Assembly (NCBI RefSeq): GCF_041381155.1
Contig: NC_091143.1
Span: forward strand, 23,835,695-23,899,694
DNA: 64,000 bases
Source: Argopecten irradians
Taxonomy: Eukaryota; Mollusca; Bivalvia; Pectinida; Pectinidae
Reading direction: 5' to 3'
Positions 44,702 through 58,200 of the stretch are shown here, one piece after another. Made by a program: the position numbers and the translations under genes. The notes below the pieces were generated by a model. The model was not told the origin of the DNA, did no database searches, and saw only the letters and a program-made list of their open reading frames with translations. How positions within the stretch are numbered: the first letter of the stretch is position 1; each line of letters opens with the position of its first letter.

Positions 44702-45269
44702 GCACTCTCTGATCTGGAAGCATGGTATCGAATTGAGACTGAAGGAACCATCAAATCATTTCCTGATACTTCTTTATATCAGTAAATCTTTATATCGATA
44801 TCGAGACAATAGGAGCATACGACTGTACGTATACAAACATGGATAATCAGAATATTTGAAGAGAAATTTTCCAACTATTATTATCTGTTTAGATGATTTT
44901 CGATGAGATTAATGCCGCAATCAAAAAATAAAGTTACATTGCGGTGGATGTCTGTAGGGTAAAATTAACAATCAATGTATAATTACCCAATGATAATTAA
45001 CGTGGTTTTAAGAACAAAAATTGGTTTAGTATCTATATCTGAACCATGAGTACTGATTGTGCTACCTTGCAATGGAGTATCTACATAGTCTTTGTTTACA
45101 TCAGAAGACATAATGATAGTTATGTTCATGCAAATTTAAAAAGACAAATAATGAATTGCAATTTACTTAGCAAACGCTTTTTTTCTAATTGTTATGAACA
45201 ATCAATCCACATCATCCATATCATTGTTAACTGAGTAGATAAATAATTTTCTCCCATACTTCACAGGGA

Positions 45270-45655
45270 TATCCCGTGGTTGTTAGGGAAAAGATATCTC
45301 TATCTTACACAGGGGGGTGTAAGACAGCTCACACGCGCTAGACAATAACATGACGTCATCAATACATGCGGCGTAACTGCGGCGCGCATTGTAGATGACG
45401 TCATCAATTTTGACGCATAACGACGTTCCTGCGACAATGGCGCAATGAAAAAGCTGGAAACCAAGTGGAATTTCATCATATTTTCTACTAAGTATGGGAG
45501 AAAAAGCATCAAACATGGGTCTGTGAAGTGGACAGGTATATCTCAACCCTCGTGAAAGATTTTGGCCGTCAACCCTCGGAAAGCCTCGTGTTGCCCGGCC
45601 AAAATCTTTCACTCGGGTTGAGATATCCCTGCCCACTTGACATGTAAGATTCTAT
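45270..45655. mobile_element. GC-rich palindromic element (MITE-like)
   Basis: Contains a strong hairpin: TATATCTCAACCCTCGTGAA.. at about 45537-45569 pairs with GGCCAAAATCTTTCACTC.. at about 45599-45631. ATCTTACA (about 45302) and TGTAAGAT (about 45642) are inverted near the ends. Two TGACGTCATC motifs lie inside. The minus-strand open frame of 117 aa (45283-45636) crosses the hairpin and is not a gene. Confidence 0.6.
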
Positions 45656-47401
45656 TAATCTTTATCAGCAATTTCCTCATTGTCAATTTAAATTATTTCA
45701 GTATTAAACATAAGTATTATTTTGATCTTTAAAATAAGTCGTTATAATCTAACATTAGAAATAAATCTTTGTCTTCCGAGATATAAACTTAACCATTTTT
45801 AACTATAGATTCATGAGTCGGGTGAAGAGGAACTGTATAGTTCCTGCAATAGAAATTTTTTATAATCTATTCCTTTCTATTCTTTTCCTTTTCCTGTTTT
45901 GCATATCTTTGTATATCTTGGTGATTCTTAATTTCAGTATATACTATACGCAAGGCGAGTTTCCGTAATGACGATTTCCATGACAACTGATACAAACAAT
46001 AACAGATAAGACAAGATATCACAGTAGCATCTTTTCCTAACAAGCAATACTTTGCACTTGTTATGCTTCATAACACAATAGCTGCGAACAGGTTTCAAAC
46101 TTTTTGTACTTTATAAGGTTTAGAAACAAACAACGAACCCCATACAAGTACATTGTGCTGACCGAGAAATTAGCCCCGAGCTTATCACAGCATGGAGGTT
46201 GTCACACAACGTTGGATTTATGAGCGGACATGAGATAGCGATGTTTACCCTGTCGACACCTGATGTGTTGAGGGAGTTTTATTGGGAGTGAACATCAACA
46301 TTTCATTCACTTTTAAAATCATGGACTTTATCCTTAACCACCTGCAGTCTTGGTTTAAGCCTATTTAAGTGCAAGGTTATTTATACTTTTCCCCGTAAGA
46401 AGCATTTGATGTCAAAGAAGCTCACAGGCATTACACAATTGCTTTATGGTAAATACATGATAGATGATACACACTGCATTAATTCAGCTAAGCCTTGATA
46501 TCATTCTCGCTAATTCATCGAGGTATGAAAAACTTAACAACAAAAACAAAACATTTTTCAATATTTTGTATTTAGTATTCATCATGATATACAAAACAAA
46601 ACATCAACATATTTATCAATTACTATCATATAGTGTTATACCGCCTTGGAAAATAATGACCGAGGACGTAGAACGAGGTAATTAATTGTCTTAAATTCTA
46701 CCAAGGCGACATAACCGAATCAAAGGTCATTAATTTCTATATTAAATATGCTTTGATTTTCAACTATTCTCCTTGGCTAATATATGGTCACGTGACGTTC
46801 GATATATAGCATATATCGACTAGACTCGTTGTTTCCTTACTTTGTGATCTTCAAATTTGGAGTTCTTCAGGGTGGCGCTAACACTTTTCTCGTAATTAAC
46901 ATGTACATTAGAAAATGTCAATGACGTTTGCCAAAGAAACTACATATCTGATATAAATATGATGAACCTTTTTTCGGTTCATATAGGTTATACTGCCCTG
47001 ATAGACTCTAAAATAATGACCCCTCGATACGATCAAAGAACCTCAATAAAAACCCATAATTGATATATTTTATTTCATAGAATAGAGATATTGATCATTA
47101 GCATAGATTTTTTTGTAAATAAGCAACAAGATAGTAAATAAGATTTAAAAATAAGCGTTGAACATTATAAATATACTAATGTAAACCCAATAGAAACATA
47201 ATTATCACAGTGTTAAAATAATTATTTGTTTATTCTATTTCTTGTAATTACATGTAGTTGATTACCATTAAAACCTGCCTTCATACTTGACTTAATTAAT
47301 GTCCGTTGTTTGCGACATTTCAAATACATTAAATGAAAGACTAAGTTATATGTTTCAATCATGGAAAGGACTTAAAAAGTGCATCGATTGCCAAATATGA
47401 A

Positions 47402-47484
47402 TTATGTGGAGACTTGTATGACGGCTTCAGGAAAGAGGTCAGACGCTCCAATAGATTGACCGATCTCTGCATCGCGGATGTCAC
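47402..47484 (-). CDS. Weak candidate terminal exon, unidentified
   Basis: On the minus strand an acceptor-like TTTGTGTCCAG precedes an open stretch read as GDIRDAEIGQSIGASD..., ending in TAA after 27 codons (entry phase 1). Another frame is also open, no upstream partner exon was found, and no family is recognised. It may be chance. Confidence 0.2.
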
Positions 47485-50040
47485 CTGGACACAAATATAG
47501 AGAAGATACAATATCATAATCGGTCAGTGAGATAATTCATACAAGAAAGTGGTGGGTGAGTCCGATATACATGTATCGTGTCACAAAGAAAATCCTACAG
47601 TCGTAAATAGAAGACTCACAAAGATAAATATGTATGTTTGATGTCAAAAGCTGCATATAGTGGTGGTTCAGTAACCATAGAGTCGGCTATCAGTTGCCTC
47701 CTCGGAGTAAACTGTGGGAGAAGATGTGTCTATTTGGTCCAACTAGTATGATGGTACTTTAGGCAGGAGTATCGCGCTAATAAAAGGAGACAATCCCTAT
47801 TGCAGTTTTTTCAAAGGACATACGCATCACCAGACATATATGACGGTCCGTCCAGTATATATTTAGCTTTTCGATATGACAACACAAATAAAATCATTCA
47901 GAAAAATTGATGTCGGTTTTCTGATAACGATCATACAAATGTATTCTGTGAATAAATATGCTGATAATGTTGTTACGATATGTACCACACTGTCGGAGAT
48001 TGGTAATCTAATTTAATTCCCTGTACTGTTCGTTTAATATCAGTCGTGCTAATCAACATTTGGGCGATACTTTGTTCGTGTTAATCCTTTTATGATTGAG
48101 ATTAGTATTTACTTTTTCTGTCTGCGTTCTATTCTTCACGATTAATTGTGATTGCTCAAAAATCTAAAATTATTTATCGGTAACCGCAATTCATGTAACA
48201 TCAAGTAACCATAAATCAATTGGTCAACATAAAATAAGGATAAAATCAATACAACCCATCTGATATCAAAACACTAATGCAATGCATATTCAAAACAAAA
48301 TATGTAAGAGATCAGGGGTAAATTCGCCGCGAGTGACATTTATTATTAGTAGTAGTATGAGTTGTTGTTAAATCACTGTTTTGTGTCGTAATCGGTGTGT
48401 TTGTGTGCCTTTAAAATTTTATAAATAAAATCGCCATTTTATGCAGAGTTATTTGTGCATTATACAACTGATATCGTAAACTTGAGAAGACAGTTTGGCT
48501 TTCTCATCACCCCAGCGAGGTAACTTCATTCACCAACCTACCTATACTTATATTTAGACATGCTTTCATCGTCACACATCTCAACAGGCATTAGGTAACT
48601 TTCACTTTTTTCACGTTCGTCAATGATACCACGTGCACATAGTTACGTCATTCATAATAAAATACAAATATATATTTCTCGAGGAGCTATAATTGAACAT
48701 TTCCACTATGTAATTAAGAATGATACACACGTCTGTAGCCTTGTCAGTACTGAAGATGACTTTGCAATGTGTAGATGTAGTGCAGTTAATTGACCAATCA
48801 GAGGTGTCAATATGCTTTTTTCCTTCGCCCTACGTCATACACCAATCACGTATGTCGTCTCATACATCAGACGATAGCAATATCCCACACGGAAACCATA
48901 AAATCCAGCCTTCGATGTCACTGTTGTAGCGTAGTGATCGAGTTATGGCGACAAGCCGACATATTTATATGTTTTACAGGACAGGGGACTACTGTATAAT
49001 TGAAAACTGATCGGTAATTTGTATATATATATATATATATAATGTTTAGACTTCCTACTTCTATATAAATATATATCTACGGTGCTCTAATATGTTTTGG
49101 GATGTTATAATGATAAGTTTGTGATATTCATTGATATTGTTTTGTTTCCTCTTCTTCCTTTAACAGATACCTATCAATGTTGATTTCATGTGGGTAAAAA
49201 CGATATACACGATTTCACAAAGCAAACTGTATAAATATAGCAGTTTGAAATATCCCCTAACGTATCCCTTTTCCCTAGAATACTACCATGTAGCCGGTCA
49301 TTTTCGAGGGGATGCCATTTTCGCGATTTCGCTATGATCGCTAAATTTAAATGTCAAGGAACGATTAAGTCAGATAAGCCCTGACAGCCAGAACGCGAAA
49401 CTTCAAAACAGCTCAATTAAATTTGATTTTTTTTTATTAAATAAATTATAAAGGGGAACATAATTATACAAAGAAATATCCTATTTAAGTCAAACACGAT
49501 ATCATTGTTAAACACATTTCATATTTTCCTAGAATCGCAACTTTGATTAAGACAATTTTAAACAAACAATGAGCTAATTTTTCTTTTGTTTGGTGGTTGA
49601 GAGAGAATATAATTGAAGGTTGGTCGTTTGAATTCACAATAGTTACCTATCTCTATTTAACCCTGCTTAGTATAAAGCTTTGTTACCATGTCAATATTTA
49701 TTACTATTCACTAAGCGTTTTTGTGATATCAAATGTTGCCAAAGAACAATTGATAAACACTAGGATTTGACACCATAAAGGTTTGACCCGATATTGACCT
49801 TGATTGTTTTCAATGTTTGGGTCGCTGATTTTTGTATCATTCTCACAGATTATTTCTTATTATGGCAAAACAGTTTTTAATCATGATCGCAAACTTTTTT
49901 GTGTCATTATAGAAGATTCTGTTTGTACTTTCATTGCAGACGTTATTACATCAGATTCGCAGATATGTTTGATATCATGAACACAGACTTTTTATATCAC
50001 GATCGCAGATTGTTTATATCACAGTCACAATTTTTTTTAG

Positions 50041-50490
50041 ATCATGATCGCAGATTTTTATATCATGATTTCGGATTTTTCGTATCATGATCGCAGATTT
50101 TTTATATCATGCCCGCTGTCTTTTTATATATTGATCGCAGATTTTTATATCATGATTTCGGATTTTTCGTATCATGATCGCAGATTTTTTATATCATGCC
50201 CGCTGTCTTTTTATATCATGATCGCAGATTTTTATATCATGATTTCGGATTTTTCGTATCATGATCGCAGATTTTTTATATCATGCCCGCTGTCTTTTTA
50301 TATCATGATCGCAGATTTTTATATGATGATTTCGGATTTTTCGTATCATGATCGCAGATTTTTTATATCATGCCCGCTGTCTTTTTATATCATGATCGCA
50401 GATTTTTATATCATGATTTCGGATTTTTCGTATCATGATCGCAGATTTTTTATATCATGCCCGCTGTCTTTTTATATCATGATCGTAGAT
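50041..50490. repeat. 87-bp minisatellite
   Basis: Five copies; the block GCCCGCTGTC starts at 50111, 50198, 50285, 50372 and 50459, exactly 87 bp apart. The unit is itself made of TATCATGATCGCAGATTTTT-like subrepeats. Since 87 is 3 x 29, an open frame (50044-50598) runs through it, but the translated 29-residue repeats are an artefact. Confidence 0.92.
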
Positions 50491-52032
50491 ATTTTATATG
50501 CCGGTATCGTGATGATTTTTACAATGATTGCCAGTAAGTTAAACGTCAATTTTACGTTTCTGGGTAAACATCCCTGTAACCATGGTAACGTGCATTGATG
50601 ATATATTTTTATAAGTGATTTAATTAAGATGTAACATCTTATCAGGTTCGAATCCCATGTTGTTCGATGGTTTTTTTTCTCCATGTCATCCTACTTTCCC
50701 CACAAACGAACCTGTCTCGTTTATAATTGACCTTGGTTGTTAAAAGGTCTTGAACCAATAAACTAAGCCCTACTCATACTTGTGCATGCATGTACAAAAC
50801 TTTCAGCTGCATCGATCTGAAATTGCTTGAGAAAAACTGTTTTACGATACGTCATGAAAAAGCATAGTCAGACAGATTTCGATCGCATTTGTCAAATACC
50901 ACTTTAAAGTCCATACTAATCTATTATAGTCCTTCAGTGCCGCATCGGACGACAAGTGTTCTACTTGTGGTGAGTTTGTGTAGGTGTACAAGTTTTGTGA
51001 TGCTTTAGATAAAATATCAAAAGAGCAGTTGTACATTGTAATGTGTGAATTGTCATTTAAATATTAAATACGATGCGTTGGAGGTTAATGTGATTGTGCC
51101 TATCGAACGAAACATCTTTTATCAATTTCTGTGATCGCATCTATCAATTCTATTTGGAACACTAAATCTTATATCATTGAATATTAGATATAATTCTCAG
51201 CTATTTGAAGTGTCAGTTGTATTGAATTCACCGCCCACATTTTTACCATTTTTTTTCATTTATACTTTGAGTATAGGTGCATACATTGTAATACACCATA
51301 GCATGTTTTTTTCGGAACCCGGTGTCGTTTTTAATGCGTCGATTTTGAGATAACGCAAATTGACGGTAAATTGTGGCTTACTAAAAACACTAAAAACCCC
51401 TGAACAACCGAATTCAATAATGTCATAAGATTGAATATGAACGAACTATCGCAAGCTGTACTCTAACAGAACTTATTAAATATACAAAAGGATGAAATAT
51501 TGATCTTATTAACCTTCTTATCATAAGCATACCTAAGGAATAATAAAGTTATGTTTTTCTACGAGACAGTTTGATATCATTTGACAGGTATTGCGTATGT
51601 TCCACGATAATTTGATGTAATGTGAGATTTCGTTAATATATTTTCAGTATTCAGTAGATTTGAAAAGGGAACTATTTTCTATCTCCCCACGCAATATGAT
51701 TAAATCTTAATCATATATTCTTTGGAAATATCGGTTGAGTGCATTTTGATTGTGCTAGATGTCAAAGTATTGTGATCCCTGCTGTAAGTTTGACCATTAA
51801 ACAGCGAGTTGAACTCCCTTAGCATTTCAAACATGACTGGTAGGAGACAGGCTTATAGGCTAGTATACCCATGGGGATACGTTGATTGATTATATTAATC
51901 ATATTGAGAACATTTCGTTGTTTCTAGTAAATTTTGTTCACTAACTATAATATAATAATTTTATGATGAATATATAGATGATATAAGCGCACCAATGCCA
52001 CATGCACCATGCATAATGTATCGGTATTGACA

Positions 52033-52040
52033 TTATATAG
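52033..52040 (+). promoter_or_regulatory. Candidate TATA box of the secreted peptide gene
   Basis: TTATATAG followed by a locally GC-richer stretch (52040-52270) in an AT-rich region. It lies about 210 nt before the predicted start codon at 52244. A short upstream open frame (ATG at 52091, stop at 52133-52135, 14 codons) would be in the leader if transcription starts about 30 nt after this box. Confidence 0.4.
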
Positions 52041-52243
52041 ACGCAGCCGGGATCAAACCCCACCCAGTATATCGCTCGTCGACTGCCGCTATGGAACAGA
52101 CATCGGACAACAGACAGCATCAGCTACTGGAGTAACCGAACTCCTTCTCAGACACGCGAGCTACACACCACGTCTTCCAAAGGACCATAGTCGTCCCAGA
52201 GGAATTCATTCTGATTCACAAACAAGAAAACACATTCAACACA

Positions 52244-55200
52244 ATGGGAACCAAGAATGCTGCACTTAAGGTAAGATCATATACCTTTATATTGTAACCT
52301 TTTGTCCTTTTGATAATTGTGCACCAAGAATGCTACTTCTGAAGGGATTTCTACCGCTATCTTACCTTTAAGTGTCACCTTGTCACACTTAAACTTTTTT
52401 GTCATAATAGGACAACTTAAGAGCTGCAATTAAAATAAAACAGGGTTTTATTTTCATTGTATGCTTTTTAAAAGCAATTTGACGTTTTTTTTCTCAATCG
52501 GAAAAAAGAGTCCATTCTCTTCTAGTATAAAGGGTTTTTATAAGCTAAACTGTTTTGTATATTGTCATAATTTTGATTGGCATTAGTTTAAATAGGCGGA
52601 TGGTCCAATGTACATGTATGAGTATTTTCAATTAGTGAAAATATGTTAGAAAACTACATAATATGAAGACATTTTCTTTAGAATATAAACAGAAAATATT
52701 TAATTTGTCAAATTGACATTTCTTTGTTCTAAACGATTTTGGAGTGTCGAAATGAAACTAAAATTGGAACATGTATTTCTGCCGAAAATATTATCTTTAA
52801 AGTTATATGTGCCGTATTTTTCATAGTCACGGATCAAGAAGAGCTTTTAATGTGTTATTCAACTCCAAAAGTTACCAACATTTTGAGAATTACAATACTT
52901 TCAATGTAAAGATTTAAATTTTACAAATACAAAAGAGAGCTGAAAATGATTTTTGGCAGTACTGCCAAAAATCATTATATCAACATCTTTAGTGTAGTGA
53001 AATGAGTTCATACGGTCAGACCATGAAGCCATATTATTGTCCACAATTTCATTGCACATTTTTACAGTATTATTAATAATTGTAAAGTGATTTCTGAAGG
53101 TATGTTTCCATCTAAACGTGTATAAGGAATAAAAACAAGAATTTCACAGTGCATAACCTATGTGTTCCAACTAACGTTTATAAGGCATTATATATGTTGT
53201 CTATCCATTTGAATGATTTTCACAGCTTTATTCATTAAAACTTATGGTTTTAAATAGATAATTAGAAAAAAAAATAGCATGTCCAAATTTTCGGCTAGTT
53301 ACGGCACATATAACTTTAAATAAATGCTTTATTGATATCCTATAATATCCTCAAATTTACAGAAAGTTATTAACATATTAATGGTTTTGAAACATAATAT
53401 CATTATCTATTCCCCGTATGGTTTTTATTCCATTATCGATGTGGTATATTAATACTATTATATCATTATCTATTCCCCGTATGGTTTTTATTCCATTATC
53501 GATGTGGTATTAATATAATATATCATTATCTATTCCCGTATGTTTTTCATTATCGATGTGGTATTATATAATATATCATTATCTATTCCCCGTATGGTTT
53601 TTATTCCATTATCGATGTGGTATTAATATAATATATCATTATCTATTCCCCGTATGGTTTTTATTCCATTATCGATGTGGTATTAATATATAATCATTAT
53701 CTATTCCTACGTGTGATATATCTATTCCCCGTATGGTTTTTATTCCATTATCGATGTGGTATTATAATATATCATTATCTATATGGTTTTTATCCATTAT
53801 CGATGTGTATTAATATATATATCCCCTATGGTTTTTATTCCATTATCTATTTCCCCGTATGGTTTTTATTCCATTATCGATTGGTATTAATATATATATC
53901 ATTATCTATTCCCGTATGGTTTTTATTCCATTATCGATGTGGTATTAATATAATATATCATTATCTATTCCCCGTATGGTTTTTATTCCATTATCGATGT
54001 GGTATTAATATAATATATCATTATCTATTCCCCGTATGGTTTTTATTCCATTATCGATGTGGTATTAATATAATATATCATTATCTATTCCCCGTATGGT
54101 TTTTATTCCATTATCGATGTGGTATTAATATAATATATCATTATCTATTCCCCGTATGGTTTTTATTCCATTATCGATGTGGTATTAATATAATATATCA
54201 TTATCTATTCCCCGTATGGTTTTTATTCCATTATCGATGTGGTATTAATATAATATATCATTATCTATTCCCCGTATGGTTTTTATTCCATTATCGATGT
54301 GGTATTAATATGTGTTAACAACTTTTAGTATTTATTTTTTGTTTTTGTTCAGTTCAGAATTAGATACTGTCGCTATGTCCTCGTGAAGGAATAGCATTTT
54401 AAACATTCTACATTTTAGAATGAAATTATATCGAACGCTTCCAAAGGCATTTTTTCCCTAAGATATTTACTCTTGATATATAAGGTATTTGAATGCGTGG
54501 AATAGAAAAGTAGTTTTGGGACTTTTTCATGTCATGAATCCGCTCTGTAAGAAGTGCTATGTCATCATCTTACAATTTTAGTTCACATTTGCAATATTTT
54601 AGTTAAATAAAACCCACAAGAACATGTTACATACGAAATGATATTGAAAGAATACCACATCATTTTAATACGAACTTTTGAAAAATCTTTTGCTGAAATG
54701 TACTGTGAAGTTTCGTTTTACTCTACTTGATTTCTGACACATGTTCTTTTCCCGATATAGCTTCTAAGCTAGAGGTAAAATGTTGTACTGACATTTTAAC
54801 TATAGACTGAAGCCCATTTGAAATATTAGCAATTTAAGACAGTGATCGTTCTATACGTCCCTGCCGTAATGCTGTGTACTTGCACTTTGATTAAATTTGA
54901 ACATGAACAAATATAAACTCCTTCACAATTATTTGGAATACCGTAAGTGGCTTTCCCATATCATGACACTAGTGTGTTTCCTTGAAGTTAATCGTATAGC
55001 GCTTAGTGAAAGTGTTAAAATAAGTTAAAGTTTAAAGTTGATTTTTGCCTGTCGGTGCTAACATCGAATTACTGCAGTTTTTGTTGAAGCCCCTGTCCTT
55101 ATTCTGCAGTCTTCTGTAATTTTAACACTGGCCGTCAGTAAGCCAAGAGAATTTAAATGTCGTTGCTAATTTGAGACCTAAATGGGACAGTTGCTTTACT

Positions 55201-58200
55201 CTTCGTAAGGAGTGTTTTCTGCTCCTCTTAACACGTCACGTCCTAACCTTACTTTTAATTACAAAACATGACAGACAAACCATGTAAACAAGCACAGTCT
55301 TACCGAAAGTTTTAATTTGTATATGGATAAATTGTCATAACAAATTAATGAATGAAGCTATCAATACAATATATACTTTATATCATTCTAACAAAGTGTT
55401 AAGTGATCCAAGCATCTAGAATCTAGAGTAAAATCATCACTAAGGGAGGCAATATCAGTGTTTTTACAAGCCTGACGTTTGCTGTTTCTTATAACTTAAC
55501 TTTGGGGCTTGTTTAGGTCTGCCCATCGTGTACGTACTTATTAGAACGATTAAAAAATTACTGAGATAGCATTTTGACACGTGCTGTCTATAGATAATGA
55601 TGATCAATAGAGAATAACTTTAATGCTATAGTAGTAAGTAGCAATACTTTTACTGAAGCCAGCAATGAAATGACTTAAAAAGCTAAAGTGTGCATATTTG
55701 TTAGGCCACACCAATTTGAAAAACAGTTCGTCGGGAATTCCCGTTCTAAAAATTGAAATTTCAGATAAATATATAAAAAAAAAATAATCTCGCTCCTGTT
55801 TTTCGAGTTCCAGATTTTATATTATTTTCTCATTTTGGTCTCACAAACGCTTGAATCGATAGGAAAAACGAAAGAGAAACAAAAATGGCGCGGGATGTAA
55901 ACATGCGTTCGTTTGCCGCTTTCTACACTGTAACTTTATAGCCGAAGTAAAGCAAACGGAAAGATGAAAAACTCTGTTGTGAATGTTAATTCACGAACAG
56001 GGGACGTCCCTTACATGGCAACAGAATGTTGTGAAGATTGATCTTGCAATGTTTTGCTAGAGCTTCCGTCGTTGATAGTGATTGACGCAATGACGGTATT
56101 ATTTTGGAAACATGATTAACATGCAATGCGTGCATGCATTCTTCGAAACCACCAGCTAAAGGTTGTATCGAAATAGCTTCACATCATATGGCGTTAATTG
56201 ACTATGGTGAGTTAAGTATGAAATTTACGTGATCGGAAAAAAGCGTCATGACTCTATTTTAGGCCTAGAATTTTGTAGGAAATCAACGTTTGATATTGTG
56301 ATGAACGCACGAATAAACAATTTCACTTCCTTCGAAGCTTTCTGGAGATAATTTAAAACGGATTTTTTTTCTGAAGTGTTATTTTTTTCTGAAGTGTTAA
56401 TTGTTTGTGTTATTTTTTATTAAAATATAATATCAAAAAATTGTAGACCATTAAAGGGTGTTTTTTCATAATGTTTTAATATTGTTGTGATATTGTCTCA
56501 GTAAAACGAAACTTATATGAGAAACATCAATTATTATTGAATCATATGTTGGTAAAAATATCAGAATCATTTTGAGTCCATGCATGGACTACTAGGATAA
56601 TGAAGCCTAAATTGGTTGTTACTATTTTTTTAAACTGAAACAACTTCAATTTCCAATGACTTGCATGATATTTATTTAATGGTGTTTAGCAATAAAACGT
56701 AAATTACCACCCCATCCTTAATATTTTTCCAAATTCATACTATTGAGATGCTATATTAAAACTAGTTATATTGACAATGTGAATGTTTTATGATGTGATC
56801 ATACAAAATCGACAAGAAGTTTATCAACTACCTTTAGGTTACATTTCTACTTCTATTAAAAGCTGGCAAAACATTTCAAGAACATAAACCAAACAATCAT
56901 CACTCAAATATAATGAACTGCGACATGTAAAATCCTACATATGTTAAATATAGCATTTTACAATCCGCTCTCTCCGATTTCTTCCAAAATGAGAAATAAA
57001 AATAAAATAAAAAATTCCCACTCTCTCGCTCCAATTTTTAATTTCAATTCCCGAAGAACTATTTTTCAAATTGGTGTGGCCTTATTTGCCAACTTTTGTT
57101 GCGAAATGGTGTAGTGGTTAAGCCGCTCACCTTCCACCCAGCCGGCCGGGGTTCGATCCCCGTAACGGACGTGAAAAGCTTAGGTGCCACCTGCCCGTTC
57201 ACGTGGGTTTTCTCCAGGCACTTCAATTTCCTCTCACACTAAGATCCCTCGTGCGCTTACATCCGGGCTATCGAGAGTAAGTTACATGTTTCTAAAATCG
57301 ATGTAAAATAAATAAAGTTATATTATTACATTTATATTATATTACTATTATATATTATATAATGTATATTATATATATATGTATGTATACATGTATATAT
57401 ATTATTTCTATGTAGAAATTAGTTGTTTCACAGTGTATATGCAAGAAATATAGGACAAGAGTATATTGTTATCGAGATTCCAGTTTTAATGAATCTTTAT
57501 TATACTTTTGTAACTGTCAGACTACATAGTATCAAATTAGTTTTAAACAAAACGCAGGAATGTCAGTTGGAGCAGCAATGACCTTTTAGTTTCCATGCAT
57601 GTGGAATTGACTCCAATTACATTAGGTTTTATAGCCGTTAATGAGTATTAATGGCCAACGAAAACATTACAACATCCTCACAAACGTGAACCGTGACGCT
57701 CCACGATAGCAACAACTTCTTGAATAACAATAAATTTACGCATTTTATTTCATTAAATAATGGAGTTGCTCTTTTGACTGTACAACCGATGTGAGTGAAA
57801 AGTGAGATTCCCTTGGGGATTATGTGATCCGAACTCATATACTGTGTATAATGTAAAATGAATCATTGCCACTGTAATTAAATTAACTGAAGCAATACGG
57901 TTATAGAGATAAGAAATGAAATTTTAGGATGCTTCCCCGTCATGATAAATTGACCTGCCCGTTTCATGTTTTACACGTTTGTCTTTAAACATATTAAATG
58001 AAATAATGCATGTGAGTTAATTGTATCGACAAAACCCACCAATAAAGGTTGTATTTAGTTTAATAACTATGCAATTTTATATTATATATATGAAATTTAT
58101 GTATCGAATAAAAGCGCCAATTGCAAAGAAAATTTTGTTCATTACTCAAGATTTCGAACGATTTCGTTTTCAAAATAATCATTATACTTTTGTATCACTT

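Larger units (their letters stand above)
34560..46035 (+). repeat. Segmental duplication, unit 2 (dead acyl-CoA synthetase)
   Basis: Collinear with 24290-33360. It is expanded by a LINE (38939-40070), minisatellites (36690-36965), MITEs and a low-complexity block (35880-36235), and is missing the region of exons 1 and 2. Boundaries approximate. Confidence 0.7.
46040..51990. other. Long non-coding-looking region
   Basis: AT-rich with simple repeats ((TA)n at 49027-49043) and the 87-bp minisatellite. The only exon-like block is the weak minus-strand candidate at 47402-47484. Open frames at 46464-46685 and 48720-48999 show no family match or splice support. Confidence 0.45.

Noticed and set aside
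45283-45636. Minus-strand open frame of 117 aa
   Set aside because: It crosses a GC-rich hairpin element; residues are not similar to any family I know and the element explains the lack of stops.
50044-50598. Open frame of 184 aa with repeated 29-residue blocks
   Set aside because: It exists only because the minisatellite period (87 bp) is a multiple of three; composition is low complexity and there is no start or splice support.
52009-52269. 86-aa open frame over the first exon of the peptide gene
   Set aside because: It is in a different frame from the ATG at 52244, begins before the TATA-like box, and does not join in frame to the exon at 62943.
53677-54318. Longest open frame in the window, 213 aa
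   Set aside because: Translation of the 60-bp satellite; hydrophobic repeats with no gene-like features.
57100-57175. True tRNA gene
   Set aside because: A and B boxes are present, but the anticodon stem and acceptor pairing fail and the conserved SINE core follows directly; the same holds at 58840.
57638-57838. Identical 66-aa minus-strand frames at 57638-57838 and 59377-59577
   Set aside because: The identity comes from the 1.24-kb DNA duplication, not from selection on a protein; the decayed third unit does not keep the frame.
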